64,000 nt of DNA, from positions 1-64,000 of the forward strand of contig JACPVJ010000023.1 of assembly GCA_016191785.1 (NCBI GenBank), written 5' to 3'. The DNA is from Myxococcales bacterium (lineage in GTDB: Bacteria; Myxococcota_A; Polyangia; Polyangiales; Polyangiaceae). Under the pieces are notes generated by a model. That model made no database searches. It worked only from the letters and a program-made list of their open reading frames with translations, and was not told the origin of the DNA. Positions 43,749-52,044 of this stretch are shown one piece after another. Each line of letters begins with the position of its first letter. Positions within the stretch are counted from its first letter, which is position 1. The translations under genes were made by a program, and so were the position numbers.

Positions 43749-44728
43749 CAGTTGCCGCCAAGGATCAGCTGGCCCAGCTTCTCGAACATGGTGCACGGGC
43801 ACACGTAGTCGATCCAGACCTCCGCGGACGCGGCTGGCCACAGCGGTGAGCCGTCGCTCTCGGTCATCTGCGGGCCCTTCACGACCTGATGCGAGAAGCC
43901 GTTGCCCGTGCCCCCGTTGACGATGGCTTCGGAGCCCCAGGAATTGGTGATGACCCCGCCGAGGGTCGCGCCGGTCACGGTCTCGACATGACCGTTCACG
44001 GCTTCGTCGCCGACGATCTTGTAGAAGCGCATCTTGACGTCGCACTTGCCTTCGTTGAACCGCTCGGTCACTTCGGCCAGCTCTTCTGCGGTTCCGGTCC
44101 AGAGCTTGTGCTCGGTGCAGTAGCCCTTGTCGCGGTAGTACTGAGCGCGATCCACCCAGGAGCTTCCCCCGGTGCTCGGGTCGAGCTTGATCTTGGTGGC
44201 GATGGCGCTCCACTCGGGTTGCGTCACCGCGGACGACGCGTCGGTGAGCCCGAGAATGCGGTCGCACATGGCCACGGACCAAACGCCGCAGCCGCCCCCG
44301 GCCGCGACCCCGACCCAGCTCTCTGCCGCGACGGGGAACGGGTTCTTCCCAGAGGAGCCAGTCCAGGGCTGCGACCCGGGATCGGGGGCTGGTGGCGGCG
44401 ACGGGGGCGGAGGCGCCGGCGCGCACGGCTCCGCGAGGGGCGCGTCGACCTCGATGGCCTTGGCGACGGTCCCCGGGTCGTCGTGCTGGCAGAGGTACTT
44501 GGGGCTCTCGGGGTCCGCGTTGTCGAACATGTACGCCCAGCCGTCGAGCGCGTCCTGAAACGTGCCGACCGGCGGACCATTGGTGACGGGATCGCCGATG
44601 GTCAGAAAGAGCATCTTGCTGGGCTCCCGCGGCGGCTCCGAGTCCTTCTGCAGCCCCTCGCAACCGGCACAGGCGAAGAGCAGCAGCATCCCCAGCTGCG
44701 CCAGCGGAGTAGTCGCGTGCGTCGACAT
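43748..44728 (-). CDS. Lipoprotein with papain-like Cys-His-Asn motif
   Basis: From the ATG at 44728 the protein has 326 residues and a lipobox LLLFACAGCEG (Cys23 likely). A Pro-rich spacer (about 100-120) precedes a domain with Cys147 (GGGCGVWSVAM), His247 (GHVETV) and Asn262 in TNSWGS. The order Cys-His-Asn and the NSWG motif are those of papain-fold cysteine peptidases. Activity is inferred from motifs only; overall similarity to a named family is not evident. TAGGTT lies 7 nt before the ATG. Confidence 0.75.
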   Translation of the reverse strand: MSTHATTPLAQLGMLLLFACAGCEGLQKDSEPPREPSKMLFLTIGDPVTNGPPVGTFQDALDGWAYMFDNADPESPKYLCQHDDPGTVAKAIEVDAPLAEPCAPAPPPPSPPPAPDPGSQPWTGSSGKNPFPVAAESWVGVAAGGGCGVWSVAMCDRILGLTDASSAVTQPEWSAIATKIKLDPSTGGSSWVDRAQYYRDKGYCTEHKLWTGTAEELAEVTERFNEGKCDVKMRFYKIVGDEAVNGHVETVTGATLGGVITNSWGSEAIVNGGTGNGFSHQVVKGPQMTESDGSPLWPAASAEVWIDYVCPCTMFEKLGQLILGGN

Positions 44729-44822
44729 GCTGGCCAACCTATCAGCGGGCGCCGAGCGACGCCAGGTTGTCGCGAGCACCGCGTGACGCGGGGCCGGCCA
44801 CGACCCGCCAGCGTCCGCCGGC

Positions 44823-46277
44823 TCACTTCACCAGGAGCTCGCTCACCGGATACCAACCCTCGGCGTCACGTCCGTCGATGGCGAGGCGCAGCAACGGAAC
44901 GCCGGGCGTCCCGGTGACTCCGACCGCGAGCGTCCACTCTCCGGGCGTCACCGTCGGCGGCAGCGCGAAGCTGTCAGTGACCTGATGCGAGCCCGGGAGG
45001 AAGGCGCGCACGTCGGCGCTGGACTTCAGCACCACGGGGCTGCCGCCCGTGGCGGGTGACAGGCGAAGCTGGAGCTCGAAGAGAGGGTACGGCGGCGCGA
45101 CGCCGACGTTGTCCCAGGTGGAAGCCACCTTCAGCGTGCCGCCGGCACTCGCCGTCGCGTCGTGAGTGAGCGATCGCAACACCAGGCGATAGCCGAGCTT
45201 CCGCAGCACGGCCTCGATCTGGCTTCGGTGCTGCGCGCCCGCCGGGATCTTCGCGCTCTTGTTGTTGATGAACGAGCCGTGAAGATCGAGGCCGTACTGG
45301 AAGACCTTCGGCACGTCGAAGCCCTTGTCGACCCAATCTTGCATGGTGCCGCAGCTCTCCCAGGCGACAGGCGCCTTTTGCCAGGCGCTCTGGGCGCCGG
45401 CCTGCTGCACGTGCTGCTGGTACATGTCGTCCATGTGGTTCCAGGTCGCCGAGAACATGCCGTAGTCGCCGAAGCAGTCCGCGCGCCAGCCCGCGCCCTT
45501 CGACACGGAGTAGGTCAGCGTCTCGACGTCACCGATGAGCCCCATGCTGGGGCTGTTCGGGAAGAGCTTCAGGTGCAGATCGATCACCTTCTTCCGCGTG
45601 GCCAGGCTCGGCAGCGGAACCTCGGGCGTGGTTCCCGAGAAATGGCCCTCTCCCCACAGGCCGATCCCACCAAGATCCACCTCCACGTCCGGCTCGGTGC
45701 CCACGGCCTTGCCGACCGCGCTCATCAGCGCCTCGAAGCGCGCCCAACAGGTGGCGTCGTCGAGATCCGGTGCGGTCAGCGTGGCGCCGCCGGTGCTGAA
45801 CTTGAACACCTTGCAGCCTGCAGCCTCGAGCCAGGTCGGGGCGTAGCTCGCGTCGTCACCCGCGGTCATCACTCGGAACATGAAGCTCTGCCCCGCCGCG
45901 CGCGCCTTCTTCAACGTGTCGGAGACGATGCTGGCCTTGATGGTCCCGTCCGTCGGCTCGAGCGTCTGCCACGTGAAGCGGAAGTACGCCGAGCCCGAGG
46001 GGAGCCCGGCGAGGTTCGGATCCTGATCGGCGTAGGTGTGGAACGTCTGCCAACCCATGCCCGGGTTGGCGAGCAGGTCCGAGATCTCCTTGGGGGTGAC
46101 GCTGGTGCTGTTGCCGCTGCCACCGCCGCCGCCCGTCGCACCGCCGCCGCCCGTCGCGCCGCTGCCGCCCGAGCCGCCGCTCCCCCCGGTCGGCGCACCG
46201 CCCGAGCCCGAGCCCTGGCCGGATTCTTCGGAGCAAGCCAGCGCGAGCAGTGCCACCAGAATCGAGACCCGCCGCAT
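44823..46277 (-). CDS. DUF4832-like lipoprotein (glycosidase-fold)
   Basis: The 484-residue protein has a lipobox LLALACSEE (Cys15) and a Gly/Ser/Ala linker (about 20-52). A large domain begins LLANPGMGWQTFHTY, and FRFTWQTLEPTDG follows. This beginning and the later VDLGGIGLWGEGHF segment resemble TIM-barrel DUF4832/DUF4874 proteins related to beta-galactosidase-type hydrolases. The C-terminus is a beta-sandwich. A role in polysaccharide binding or cleavage at the cell surface is inferred. The true start is set by the signal peptide. Confidence 0.75.
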   Translation of the reverse strand: MRRVSILVALLALACSEESGQGSGSGGAPTGGSGGSGGSGATGGGGATGGGGGSGNSTSVTPKEISDLLANPGMGWQTFHTYADQDPNLAGLPSGSAYFRFTWQTLEPTDGTIKASIVSDTLKKARAAGQSFMFRVMTAGDDASYAPTWLEAAGCKVFKFSTGGATLTAPDLDDATCWARFEALMSAVGKAVGTEPDVEVDLGGIGLWGEGHFSGTTPEVPLPSLATRKKVIDLHLKLFPNSPSMGLIGDVETLTYSVSKGAGWRADCFGDYGMFSATWNHMDDMYQQHVQQAGAQSAWQKAPVAWESCGTMQDWVDKGFDVPKVFQYGLDLHGSFINNKSAKIPAGAQHRSQIEAVLRKLGYRLVLRSLTHDATASAGGTLKVASTWDNVGVAPPYPLFELQLRLSPATGGSPVVLKSSADVRAFLPGSHQVTDSFALPPTVTPGEWTLAVGVTGTPGVPLLRLAIDGRDAEGWYPVSELLVK

Positions 46278-46441
46278 GAACGGAGGATGCCACGAAGCGC
46301 GCCGACCGGTCACCGTCGCCCAGCACGAAGGACCTGCCCGCGGGAAGGTCTGAGAACGCGGTATCCTGGGTCGGTGGGCTCCGAATCGAGATCTGAGATC
46401 GCATTCGCGGTGACGCTCGCCGCATGCACAGCGGTGCCGAA

Positions 46442-47671
46442 ATGAGCAACAAGCGTCAGATCGAGATGACGTGGCGCTGCTCGAGTTGCGGGCACCGGAA
46501 TCTCGGCCGTCACATGGCATGCCAAGGCTGCGGAGGTCCCAAGGACGAGAGCGAGCAGTACGAGATGCCGTCAGACACCGCGAGCGCGGCGACGGTCACC
46601 GACCCAGCGCTCGTCGCCATGGCGCGGGCCGGTGCCAACTGGCGCTGCCGCTACTGCGCGAGCGACCAGCGCACGCTGGCGGGCACGTGCGCCCAGTGTG
46701 GCGCGGCGCAGGGCGAAGGGCGCTCGACGGCGGTGGTGCAACCGGCGGCGATGCAGGCGGCGCCACGACCGGCGCGCGCGTCGCCGCTTCGGTTCGGGAC
46801 GATGGTCCTTGCTGGTGCCGTCGTCGCGTTCGTGGTCGCCGTCTTCGGGTTCCTCGTGGCGTCGTCCCCGGGCGGCGTGGCGCGGCGTGTGGAGCGAGGC
46901 AGCGCGGCGCTGTCCCTTCCCTTTCAGCTCGAAGAGGCCACCGTCACGGGAGTGCGCTGGAAGCAGACCCTCTTGGTCGAGCGCTGGCAGATCGTCCCCG
47001 GCGAGGGCTTCGAGGAGGCCAAGCCTGCCGACGCCTTCGACGTGCAGCCCGTCGGTCGGCGCTTCCACCACAAAGAGCGCGTCGTCGTCGGTCACGAGAC
47101 GCAGAGCTACGCCGAGACCGAGCCCGACGGCTTCCGCACCGAAAGCTACAGCGAGCGCGAGGCGTGCGGGCAAGAGTGCTCGCCGCGCCCCCAGAGCTGC
47201 TCCGAGAAGTGCACCCCGAATCAGAATGGCTTCGCTTCCTGCAAGACGGTGTGCACGGGCGGCGGGCAGGACTGCCGCACGAAGTACTGCGACGTCACCA
47301 AGACGCGCCAGGTCCCGAAGACGAAGACGGTGACGAAGACGCGACAGGTGCCGCGCTGGGGCGACGTCGATCGCGACGCGCCCTGGCACACCTGGAAGGT
47401 CTGGGCATGGAAGGTGGCACGCACGGCCGAGAAGACCGGGACCAGCGCGACGACGGAGTGGCCGGACGAAAGCGCCCTTGCCGTCGGCAAGGGCCTCGGG
47501 CCCGGGCAGAAGGAGCGCGTGAGCCGCAAGGGCGAATACGTCGTGGAGCTTCGGGCGCCGAGCGGCGTGCGCAAGCTCGAGCTCGCGACCGGCGACGCGC
47601 TCGGTGCCTACCCCGCGGGCAGCAAGCGTCGAGTCCGGGTGTGGAGGAGCGGGCGCGTAGAGGTGCTGTAG
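46442..47671 (+). CDS. Membrane protein with two N-terminal zinc ribbons
   Basis: The 409-residue protein starts with two CxxC-x(10)-CxxC modules (MTWRCSSCGHRNLGRHMACQ and WRCRYCASDQRTLAGTCAQC), like RanBP2-type zinc fingers. One membrane helix (about 117-140) follows. The outer part has a Cys-rich segment (CGQECSPRPQSCSEKC) and a TKTRQVP repeat, then Trp-rich HTWKVWAWKVAR. The zinc fingers would be cytoplasmic. No full-length family is recognised. The ATG at 46442 is preferred over an ATG 18 nt earlier, as it begins directly before the basic zinc-ribbon segment. Confidence 0.75.
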   Translation: MSNKRQIEMTWRCSSCGHRNLGRHMACQGCGGPKDESEQYEMPSDTASAATVTDPALVAMARAGANWRCRYCASDQRTLAGTCAQCGAAQGEGRSTAVVQPAAMQAAPRPARASPLRFGTMVLAGAVVAFVVAVFGFLVASSPGGVARRVERGSAALSLPFQLEEATVTGVRWKQTLLVERWQIVPGEGFEEAKPADAFDVQPVGRRFHHKERVVVGHETQSYAETEPDGFRTESYSEREACGQECSPRPQSCSEKCTPNQNGFASCKTVCTGGGQDCRTKYCDVTKTRQVPKTKTVTKTRQVPRWGDVDRDAPWHTWKVWAWKVARTAEKTGTSATTEWPDESALAVGKGLGPGQKERVSRKGEYVVELRAPSGVRKLELATGDALGAYPAGSKRRVRVWRSGRVEVL

Positions 47672-47726
47672 CGGACTCCCGCGGGGGTGGTGGACGCACC
47701 TTCGCGCGATCGCTAGCATCAAGCCG

Positions 47727-48275
47727 ATGAAGGCACGCTCATGGGTTGGGTGTGCGGTGCCGCTCGCGGTCGTGCTCGCTTGCAGCTCGACCAGCGTCAA
47801 CGAAGGGGCGAGTGGAACGGGCGCGACCGGTGGCGCGGACTCCGGCACGGGCGGCAGCTCCGGAGCAGGTGGGGCGAATACCGGCGGGGCCGGCGGCGGT
47901 GGCGCCGTGGCGGGCGGGGGAGGTACCCCGGATGGCGGTGGCGCCGCTCCCGGTGGCGGAGCTGCCGGTGCGGGCGGCGGCGGGCAGAGCGATGCAAGCT
48001 GCTTCGGAACCCAATGCTCCGAAATGGTCACGTGCTGCGTCGCGCCGGTGGGCACGGCACTGCAGGTGCAGGGGGCCATCCAGTCGAGCGGGGCATGTAC
48101 GCCTGGCAACCCCTGCTACAACGACTGCTCGCTGCTCTGCCAGACATCGCCCGACGTCGGGCTCGCTTCTTGTCTGGCTTGCATGAAGACCAACAAGTTC
48201 GGGCTCCCGTGTTCGACCGGATCTTCGTGCGCCGCGTTCAAAGCCTGTCTGGGCGGAACCTGCGCGCCGCCTTGA
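47727..48275 (+). CDS. Cys-rich lipoprotein with Gly linker
   Basis: The 182-residue protein has a lipobox VVLACSST (Cys19), a linker of about 65 residues almost only Gly, Ala, Ser and Thr, and a head domain with about 14 cysteines (CFGTQCSEMVTCC, CYNDCSLLCQ, CLACMKTNKFG). It is the same layout as 650-1378 but a different head. TAGCAT lies 7 nt before the ATG and TGGACG 17 bp further up. No Shine-Dalgarno sequence. Function unknown. Confidence 0.78.
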   Translation: MKARSWVGCAVPLAVVLACSSTSVNEGASGTGATGGADSGTGGSSGAGGANTGGAGGGGAVAGGGGTPDGGGAAPGGGAAGAGGGGQSDASCFGTQCSEMVTCCVAPVGTALQVQGAIQSSGACTPGNPCYNDCSLLCQTSPDVGLASCLACMKTNKFGLPCSTGSSCAAFKACLGGTCAPP

Positions 48276-48341
48276 CTTCAGTCCGCGCTCATCCGCCGCG
48301 CGCGCCCGCCTCGTTGCCGACTCCCCGATGCCCCGGCCGCC

Positions 48342-48599
48342 TCAGGGCGCCGTCAGGATCATCGCGGCGAGCTCCGCGCGTGACCGAACGAGAAGCGCCC
48401 CGACCCAGCGCGGCGCGTCGCGCGCGATGACGACGTACTCGTCCCCTGCCAGGATACGCGCCGCCGAACGGATTTCGCAGGTGAGCCGCGTGCCGAGGCC
48501 TACGAGCGGGCCGCCGAAGGTCACGAGCGGCGCGCGCCCCGGCGCGTCGCCGAAATGCGAAACGGAGCGGCGCCGCGGCCTTGATACGGCCGGTCCCAT
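48342..48599 (-). CDS. Hypothetical 85-residue protein
   Basis: The reverse strand has a GC3-rich frame from the ATG at 48599 to 48342. The C-terminal part reads like a folded domain (RILAGDEYVVIARDAPRWVG, LLVRSRAELAAMI). The N-terminal 15 residues are Arg-rich and unconvincing, so a GTG about 27 codons in may be the real start. It is divergent from the broken lipoprotein gene; the two ATGs share the bases CATG. No family is recognised. Confidence 0.45.
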   Translation of the reverse strand: MGPAVSRPRRRSVSHFGDAPGRAPLVTFGGPLVGLGTRLTCEIRSAARILAGDEYVVIARDAPRWVGALLVRSRAELAAMILTAP

Positions 48600-49062
48600 G
48601 CGCACTCGGTCCTTCATGGTGTTCCCGGTTGTGTCGGCTGCTTGCTTGGGTGCTTGTTCTTCGGAATCCCAGAACGAGTGCGCCGACACGGGAGGTTCGG
48701 GGGGCTCGACCGGTGGCTGCCTGGCACCTGGGCTGCCGGTTGGACGCACTGGGAGCCGCTCACCGGCGGCTGAGACGCCCTCGTCCCCTGTGAGCCGGCC
48801 AACAACGCCTTGCCCGACACGTTTCGGCCGCCACGCGGTCGTTCCTTGCAGGGCAACGCTTTGCCCGACACGTTTCGGCCGCCACGCGGTCGTTCCTTGC
48901 AGGGCAACGCTTTGCCCGACACGTTTCGGCCGCGCACGCGACGCTCCGTTCGCCGCGCGCCTCGGGCGCCGGGCGAAGGCGCAGGCCGCTCGTGCGCCCA
49001 TCGAATTGGCGCCGCGCGCCGGACCGCGTGGTGATACAAGGCGCGGCCATGAAGCTCTTTAG
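48598..49062 (+). pseudogene. Truncated lipoprotein gene running into a tandem repeat
   Basis: The frame starts with a convincing lipoprotein signal (MVFPVVSAACLGACSSE, Cys20) and a short Gly/Ser linker. After about 50 residues the sequence loses protein-like character and continues into the 51-bp repeats, which read as 17-residue CPTRFGRHAVV units. It ends inside the next gene's start. The mature domain appears to have been lost or frameshifted. A short surface peptide could still be made. Confidence 0.35.
48810..48932 (+). repeat. 51-bp tandem repeat with internal hairpin, 2.4 copies
   Basis: Units beginning TTGCCCGACACGTTTCGGCC start at 48810, 48861 and 48912, exactly 51 bp apart; the third is cut after 21 bp. 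Each junction holds GGGCAA-CGCT-TTGCCC, a perfect 6-bp stem with a 4-nt loop. Both strands stay open through the array because 51 is a multiple of 3. It separates the broken lipoprotein from the gene at 49049. Confidence 0.85.
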
Positions 49063-50173
49063 CGCCCTGGTCCTGCTGCCGCTCTCTCTGGGCGCCTGCG
49101 CCATCGACACCGCGCCTGGGGACGACGACGTCGGCTCGGTGGGACGCGCGCTGGTCTACGTTCCTGGGCAGTGGCCGTCGCTTCAAGCCGCCATCGATGC
49201 AGCACCGGACGGCGCGACCATCGAGCTCGGGGCCGGCACGCTGTACGAACCCATCACCGTCGCGGGCAAGCGCCTGACCCTGGTCGGTGCCGGCAAGAAC
49301 GCGACCGCGCTCGACGGCGCCAACGTACCGGGCCCGCTGGTCACGCTCGGCAGCGGCGGTAAGTTGCGCCTCCAGGACCTGTCGCTCACCTCGCACACGC
49401 AGGCCATCACCAGCGTCGCGCCGAACGGCGATCCCGGAGCGCTGCGACTGGTCAACGTCGCCGCACACGGCGACAGCATGGCCGCGGGGGGCCGCTTCGC
49501 GTCGTTCCGGGCGAAAGGCGTGGAATTCACCGGCCCTGTGGCGCTGACCGATACCGCGACGCTGGTCTTCGACAAGGTCACGGCGAACGCGCCGGACCCG
49601 GCGGGCGGCCCGGCGGTCCGCATCGACAACCGCGGGCTCTCGAGCACTCCCTGCATCGTCTCGCTGAACCGGGTCACCGCCCTGGCGGGGGCCGCCGGCG
49701 GGATCGCGGTCTTGGGGGGCGCGTGCCCGGTCTACGCATCGCACGTCGGCGTGGCTGGCGCCCGCGTGTTCGGCATCGGCTTCTTCCAGACGAACTTCGC
49801 GCGGGTGTTCGACGCCCACGTGGTGAACACCTTCGCGGATTCGGCTGGCAATCTGGGCGACGGCGTGTACGTCTGGGCCAGCAACGTGCAGCTCGTCGAC
49901 TCGAAGGTCGAGAACAGCGCCCGCGCAGGCGTGTCGGTCTTCGGCTGCGACGCCGACGGCACGACCGCCAAGGTGGACCTCACCGCGGTCGAGCTTCGGT
50001 GCAACGCCTTCGACATGGACTACGAGAACGTGAGCCTGCTCGCGCCCTCGACGAGCTGCAGCGGCTCGTCGGCGAAGCTTGCCGACGGAGGGCTGAACGA
50101 GTGCAGCGCGTGTGACGGCGCGCCCATCGCCTGCAAGGCGTCGACCAGCAGTCTGACGCCGATCTCGCTGTGA
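49049..50173 (+). CDS. Parallel beta-helix surface lipoprotein
   Basis: From the ATG at 49049 the protein has 374 residues and a lipobox SLGACAID (Cys17). The start of the mature part (WPSLQAAIDAAPDGATIELG and GTLYEPITVAGKRLTLVGAG) is the classic entry into a right-handed parallel beta-helix of the pectate-lyase/DUF1565 kind, followed by repeated short strands. No catalytic residues can be assigned. Earlier starts lack a signal peptide. TACAAG lies 8 nt upstream with no Shine-Dalgarno sequence. A polysaccharide- or surface-binding role is inferred. Confidence 0.82.
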   Translation: MKLFSALVLLPLSLGACAIDTAPGDDDVGSVGRALVYVPGQWPSLQAAIDAAPDGATIELGAGTLYEPITVAGKRLTLVGAGKNATALDGANVPGPLVTLGSGGKLRLQDLSLTSHTQAITSVAPNGDPGALRLVNVAAHGDSMAAGGRFASFRAKGVEFTGPVALTDTATLVFDKVTANAPDPAGGPAVRIDNRGLSSTPCIVSLNRVTALAGAAGGIAVLGGACPVYASHVGVAGARVFGIGFFQTNFARVFDAHVVNTFADSAGNLGDGVYVWASNVQLVDSKVENSARAGVSVFGCDADGTTAKVDLTAVELRCNAFDMDYENVSLLAPSTSCSGSSAKLADGGLNECSACDGAPIACKASTSSLTPISL

Positions 50174-50203
50174 GGGCGGCCCGCTCGGCAGCGGCCGCCG
50201 ACT

Positions 50204-50566
50204 TCAGCGCGACACCAGCATCCACAGCACCATCCCGCCACCGATCGCCAAGAGCAGCACGATCGGCACCAGGATGCTCACTGCGGTGATCCAGCCGGCG
50301 CGCTTCATCGCGCCCTGGAACTGCTGCTCTTGAAACTGCTGGAACCCCGGGTTCATCGGGGCGCCGAAGCCGTAGCCGATCTGGGGCATCTGCCCGGGCG
50401 GCATGCCCGGGTACTGCGCGCCGATGCGGTCGCTCAGCACTTTGTTGACCAGCGCGGCGTGCTCGGCCGCGCGGGCGTGGTGCTTGAGCACGTTCTGGCA
50501 ATACGGGCAGTTCGGCCGCGTCATGTCCTCGAGCGACAGCGTGGCGCCACAGGTCTCGCAGTTCAT
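50204..50566 (-). CDS. Zinc-ribbon protein with C-terminal membrane anchor
   Basis: The 120-residue protein starts with a CxxC zinc ribbon (MNCETCGATLSLEDMTRPNC and CPYC), then a helical stretch, a Gly/Pro/Gln-rich segment (YGFGAPMNPGFQQFQEQQFQ) and a C-terminal membrane helix (about 95-117). The ribbon would face the cytoplasm. It starts 4 bp after the stop of 50571-51398, so the two are co-translated and probably act together. No enzymatic motif is visible. Confidence 0.78.
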   Translation of the reverse strand: MNCETCGATLSLEDMTRPNCPYCQNVLKHHARAAEHAALVNKVLSDRIGAQYPGMPPGQMPQIGYGFGAPMNPGFQQFQEQQFQGAMKRAGWITAVSILVPIVLLLAIGGGMVLWMLVSR

Positions 50567-50570
50567 CGGG

Positions 50571-51398
50571 CTAGGCCTTGCTGACCGCGTTCGACGGCAC
50601 CCACTGCTGCGAGCCGTTGTCGAACTGCACCAGGTACTGGTTCGGCGCGGCCTGCATCACGCTGGCCGGATACTGGTTTCCGTCGGACCACGCCACCTTG
50701 ACCTTCGAGCCGGCGATGATGCCGCCGGACACGAACGCCGCGGCCTGGCCGAAGCCGAAGCCGATGGGGTTCTGCATGATCGACGCGGCCGCGGCCTGGG
50801 ACTGCTGATACGCCGGGTTCATCATCGCGGCCTGGACCGGGTCCATCATCGCCTGCTGCTGCAGCGCCTGCGCGTTCGGCGCGGCCATGGCACCGGCGCT
50901 TGTGTCGCGAGTCACCGGCACCTGACGCGGACCCGCGCCGCCGCGAATCTTCGCCTCTTCCTGCGAGACGAAATTGTGGTGCCCGGCGTACTGCATCATG
51001 TTCGCGGCCATGGTGTTGTTCCAGTAGCCGCCCGCTTCGGTCCAGTCGCTCATCGACACGCCGGCGGCCTGAATGGCCGCCTCGAAGCCGTAGATCTTAA
51101 TCAGCGCGCTGACGTGGACGTAGTCCTCGTAGCTGACGCGAGCGGCGCCGCCTTTGCGCCGCGCCAGGGCCGCCTGGTACATGGGCATGAAGGCCGTGGC
51201 CACCTTGCCCATCAGCGACATGTCTTGCATGCGCGCCGTCCAGCCCGCCACCGCCGCGTCGTAGTCGGCGACGGTGACCCCTTCGGCCGCCAAGATCTCT
51301 TGCTTCCTCGCAGGGTTCTTGTCGTGGCCATCGAGCGCGGCACCGAGATCGGCGTAACGTTCCAGCGAGATGCCGTTGATGGGGGCAAACGGATCCAT
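50571..51398 (-). CDS. DUF6620-like protein with C-terminal Tudor/Agenet-like domain
   Basis: The 275-residue protein has an N-terminal helical domain (about 1-140; INGISLERYADLGAAL, YDAAVAGWTARMQD) resembling DUF6620-type proteins, which is a tentative match. A Met/Ala/Gln-rich linker follows, then a small C-terminal beta-barrel (about 225-275; GSKVKVAWSDGNQYPASV, YLVQFDNGSQQWVP) similar to Tudor/Agenet modules. AGAGGGA precedes the ATG. The gene is the first of a two-gene operon with the zinc-ribbon protein. Function unknown. Confidence 0.7.
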   Translation of the reverse strand: MDPFAPINGISLERYADLGAALDGHDKNPARKQEILAAEGVTVADYDAAVAGWTARMQDMSLMGKVATAFMPMYQAALARRKGGAARVSYEDYVHVSALIKIYGFEAAIQAAGVSMSDWTEAGGYWNNTMAANMMQYAGHHNFVSQEEAKIRGGAGPRQVPVTRDTSAGAMAAPNAQALQQQAMMDPVQAAMMNPAYQQSQAAAASIMQNPIGFGFGQAAAFVSGGIIAGSKVKVAWSDGNQYPASVMQAAPNQYLVQFDNGSQQWVPSNAVSKA

Positions 51399-51457
51399 GG
51401 TCCCTCTCTTTCAGCGCGGAGGGGGCCAGATCCGCGGGCGGGCGTAAAGCGAAACCG

Positions 51458-51964
51458 TTACAGGCACTCGGGCTTCGGGACGCGCCTGCCCTGGGGGTCG
51501 ATGGCGTAGGGCGGGTCGCACGGCGTGGCCTTGGCGCATTCGGGTTTGATGGCACGAACGCCCCTCTTGTCGACGGTGAACGGCGGGTCGCACGCCGGCA
51601 CTTTCAAGCACTCCGGTTTGATGCTGCGGATCCCTTTGAGATCGACGGTGAACGGCGGATCGCATGGGTCCTCGACGGGGCGCGGCGGGGGCGGATCGAC
51701 GCTGACTGTGCCGTCGGGCGCGATCCGAACCCGCGCGCCGTTCGCGACCAGCTGATAAGCCCCGCCGGCATCCCGCGTGATTGCGACCTTCTCCAGCGCC
51801 TTCGAGCGCTGCTCGAGCGCGTGCAATTTTTGCTCGAGGAGCGCGACTCGCGCTGCCAACGCCACGGGCTGCTCGACCGGAAAGCGGACGGGACTGGGCT
51901 CGGAGCTAGCCGCCCCGGAGAACGAGAGCGCGGCGAGGCCGACCAGCTTGGCGTGGATCTTCAT
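51458..51964 (-). CDS. Secreted coiled-coil protein with three CDPP...KPEC repeats
   Basis: The 168-residue protein has a signal peptide (LVGLAALSFSGAASSEP), a coiled-coil stretch (about 33-60; VALLEQKLHALEQRSKALEK) and a short beta segment. The C-terminus has three tandem motifs of the form CDPP-[FY]-x-[VI]-D-x2-G-x-R-x2-KPEC, about 24 residues apart. Each has two cysteines, so three small disulfide loops are likely. No named family is recognised; a trimeric surface fibre is one possible reading. Confidence 0.75.
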   Translation of the reverse strand: MKIHAKLVGLAALSFSGAASSEPSPVRFPVEQPVALAARVALLEQKLHALEQRSKALEKVAITRDAGGAYQLVANGARVRIAPDGTVSVDPPPPRPVEDPCDPPFTVDLKGIRSIKPECLKVPACDPPFTVDKRGVRAIKPECAKATPCDPPYAIDPQGRRVPKPECL

Positions 51965-52044
51965 GCGAGCGATGATGACGCTACGCCGCGAGCTGCCGCA
52001 AGCGTCCGCCGCGGGCGAAGCTCGAGGCGGTCCTGGCGAAGTGA

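Noticed and set aside
48810-48932. CRISPR-like array
   Set aside because: Repeats are directly adjacent 51-bp units with no variable spacers and no cas genes.
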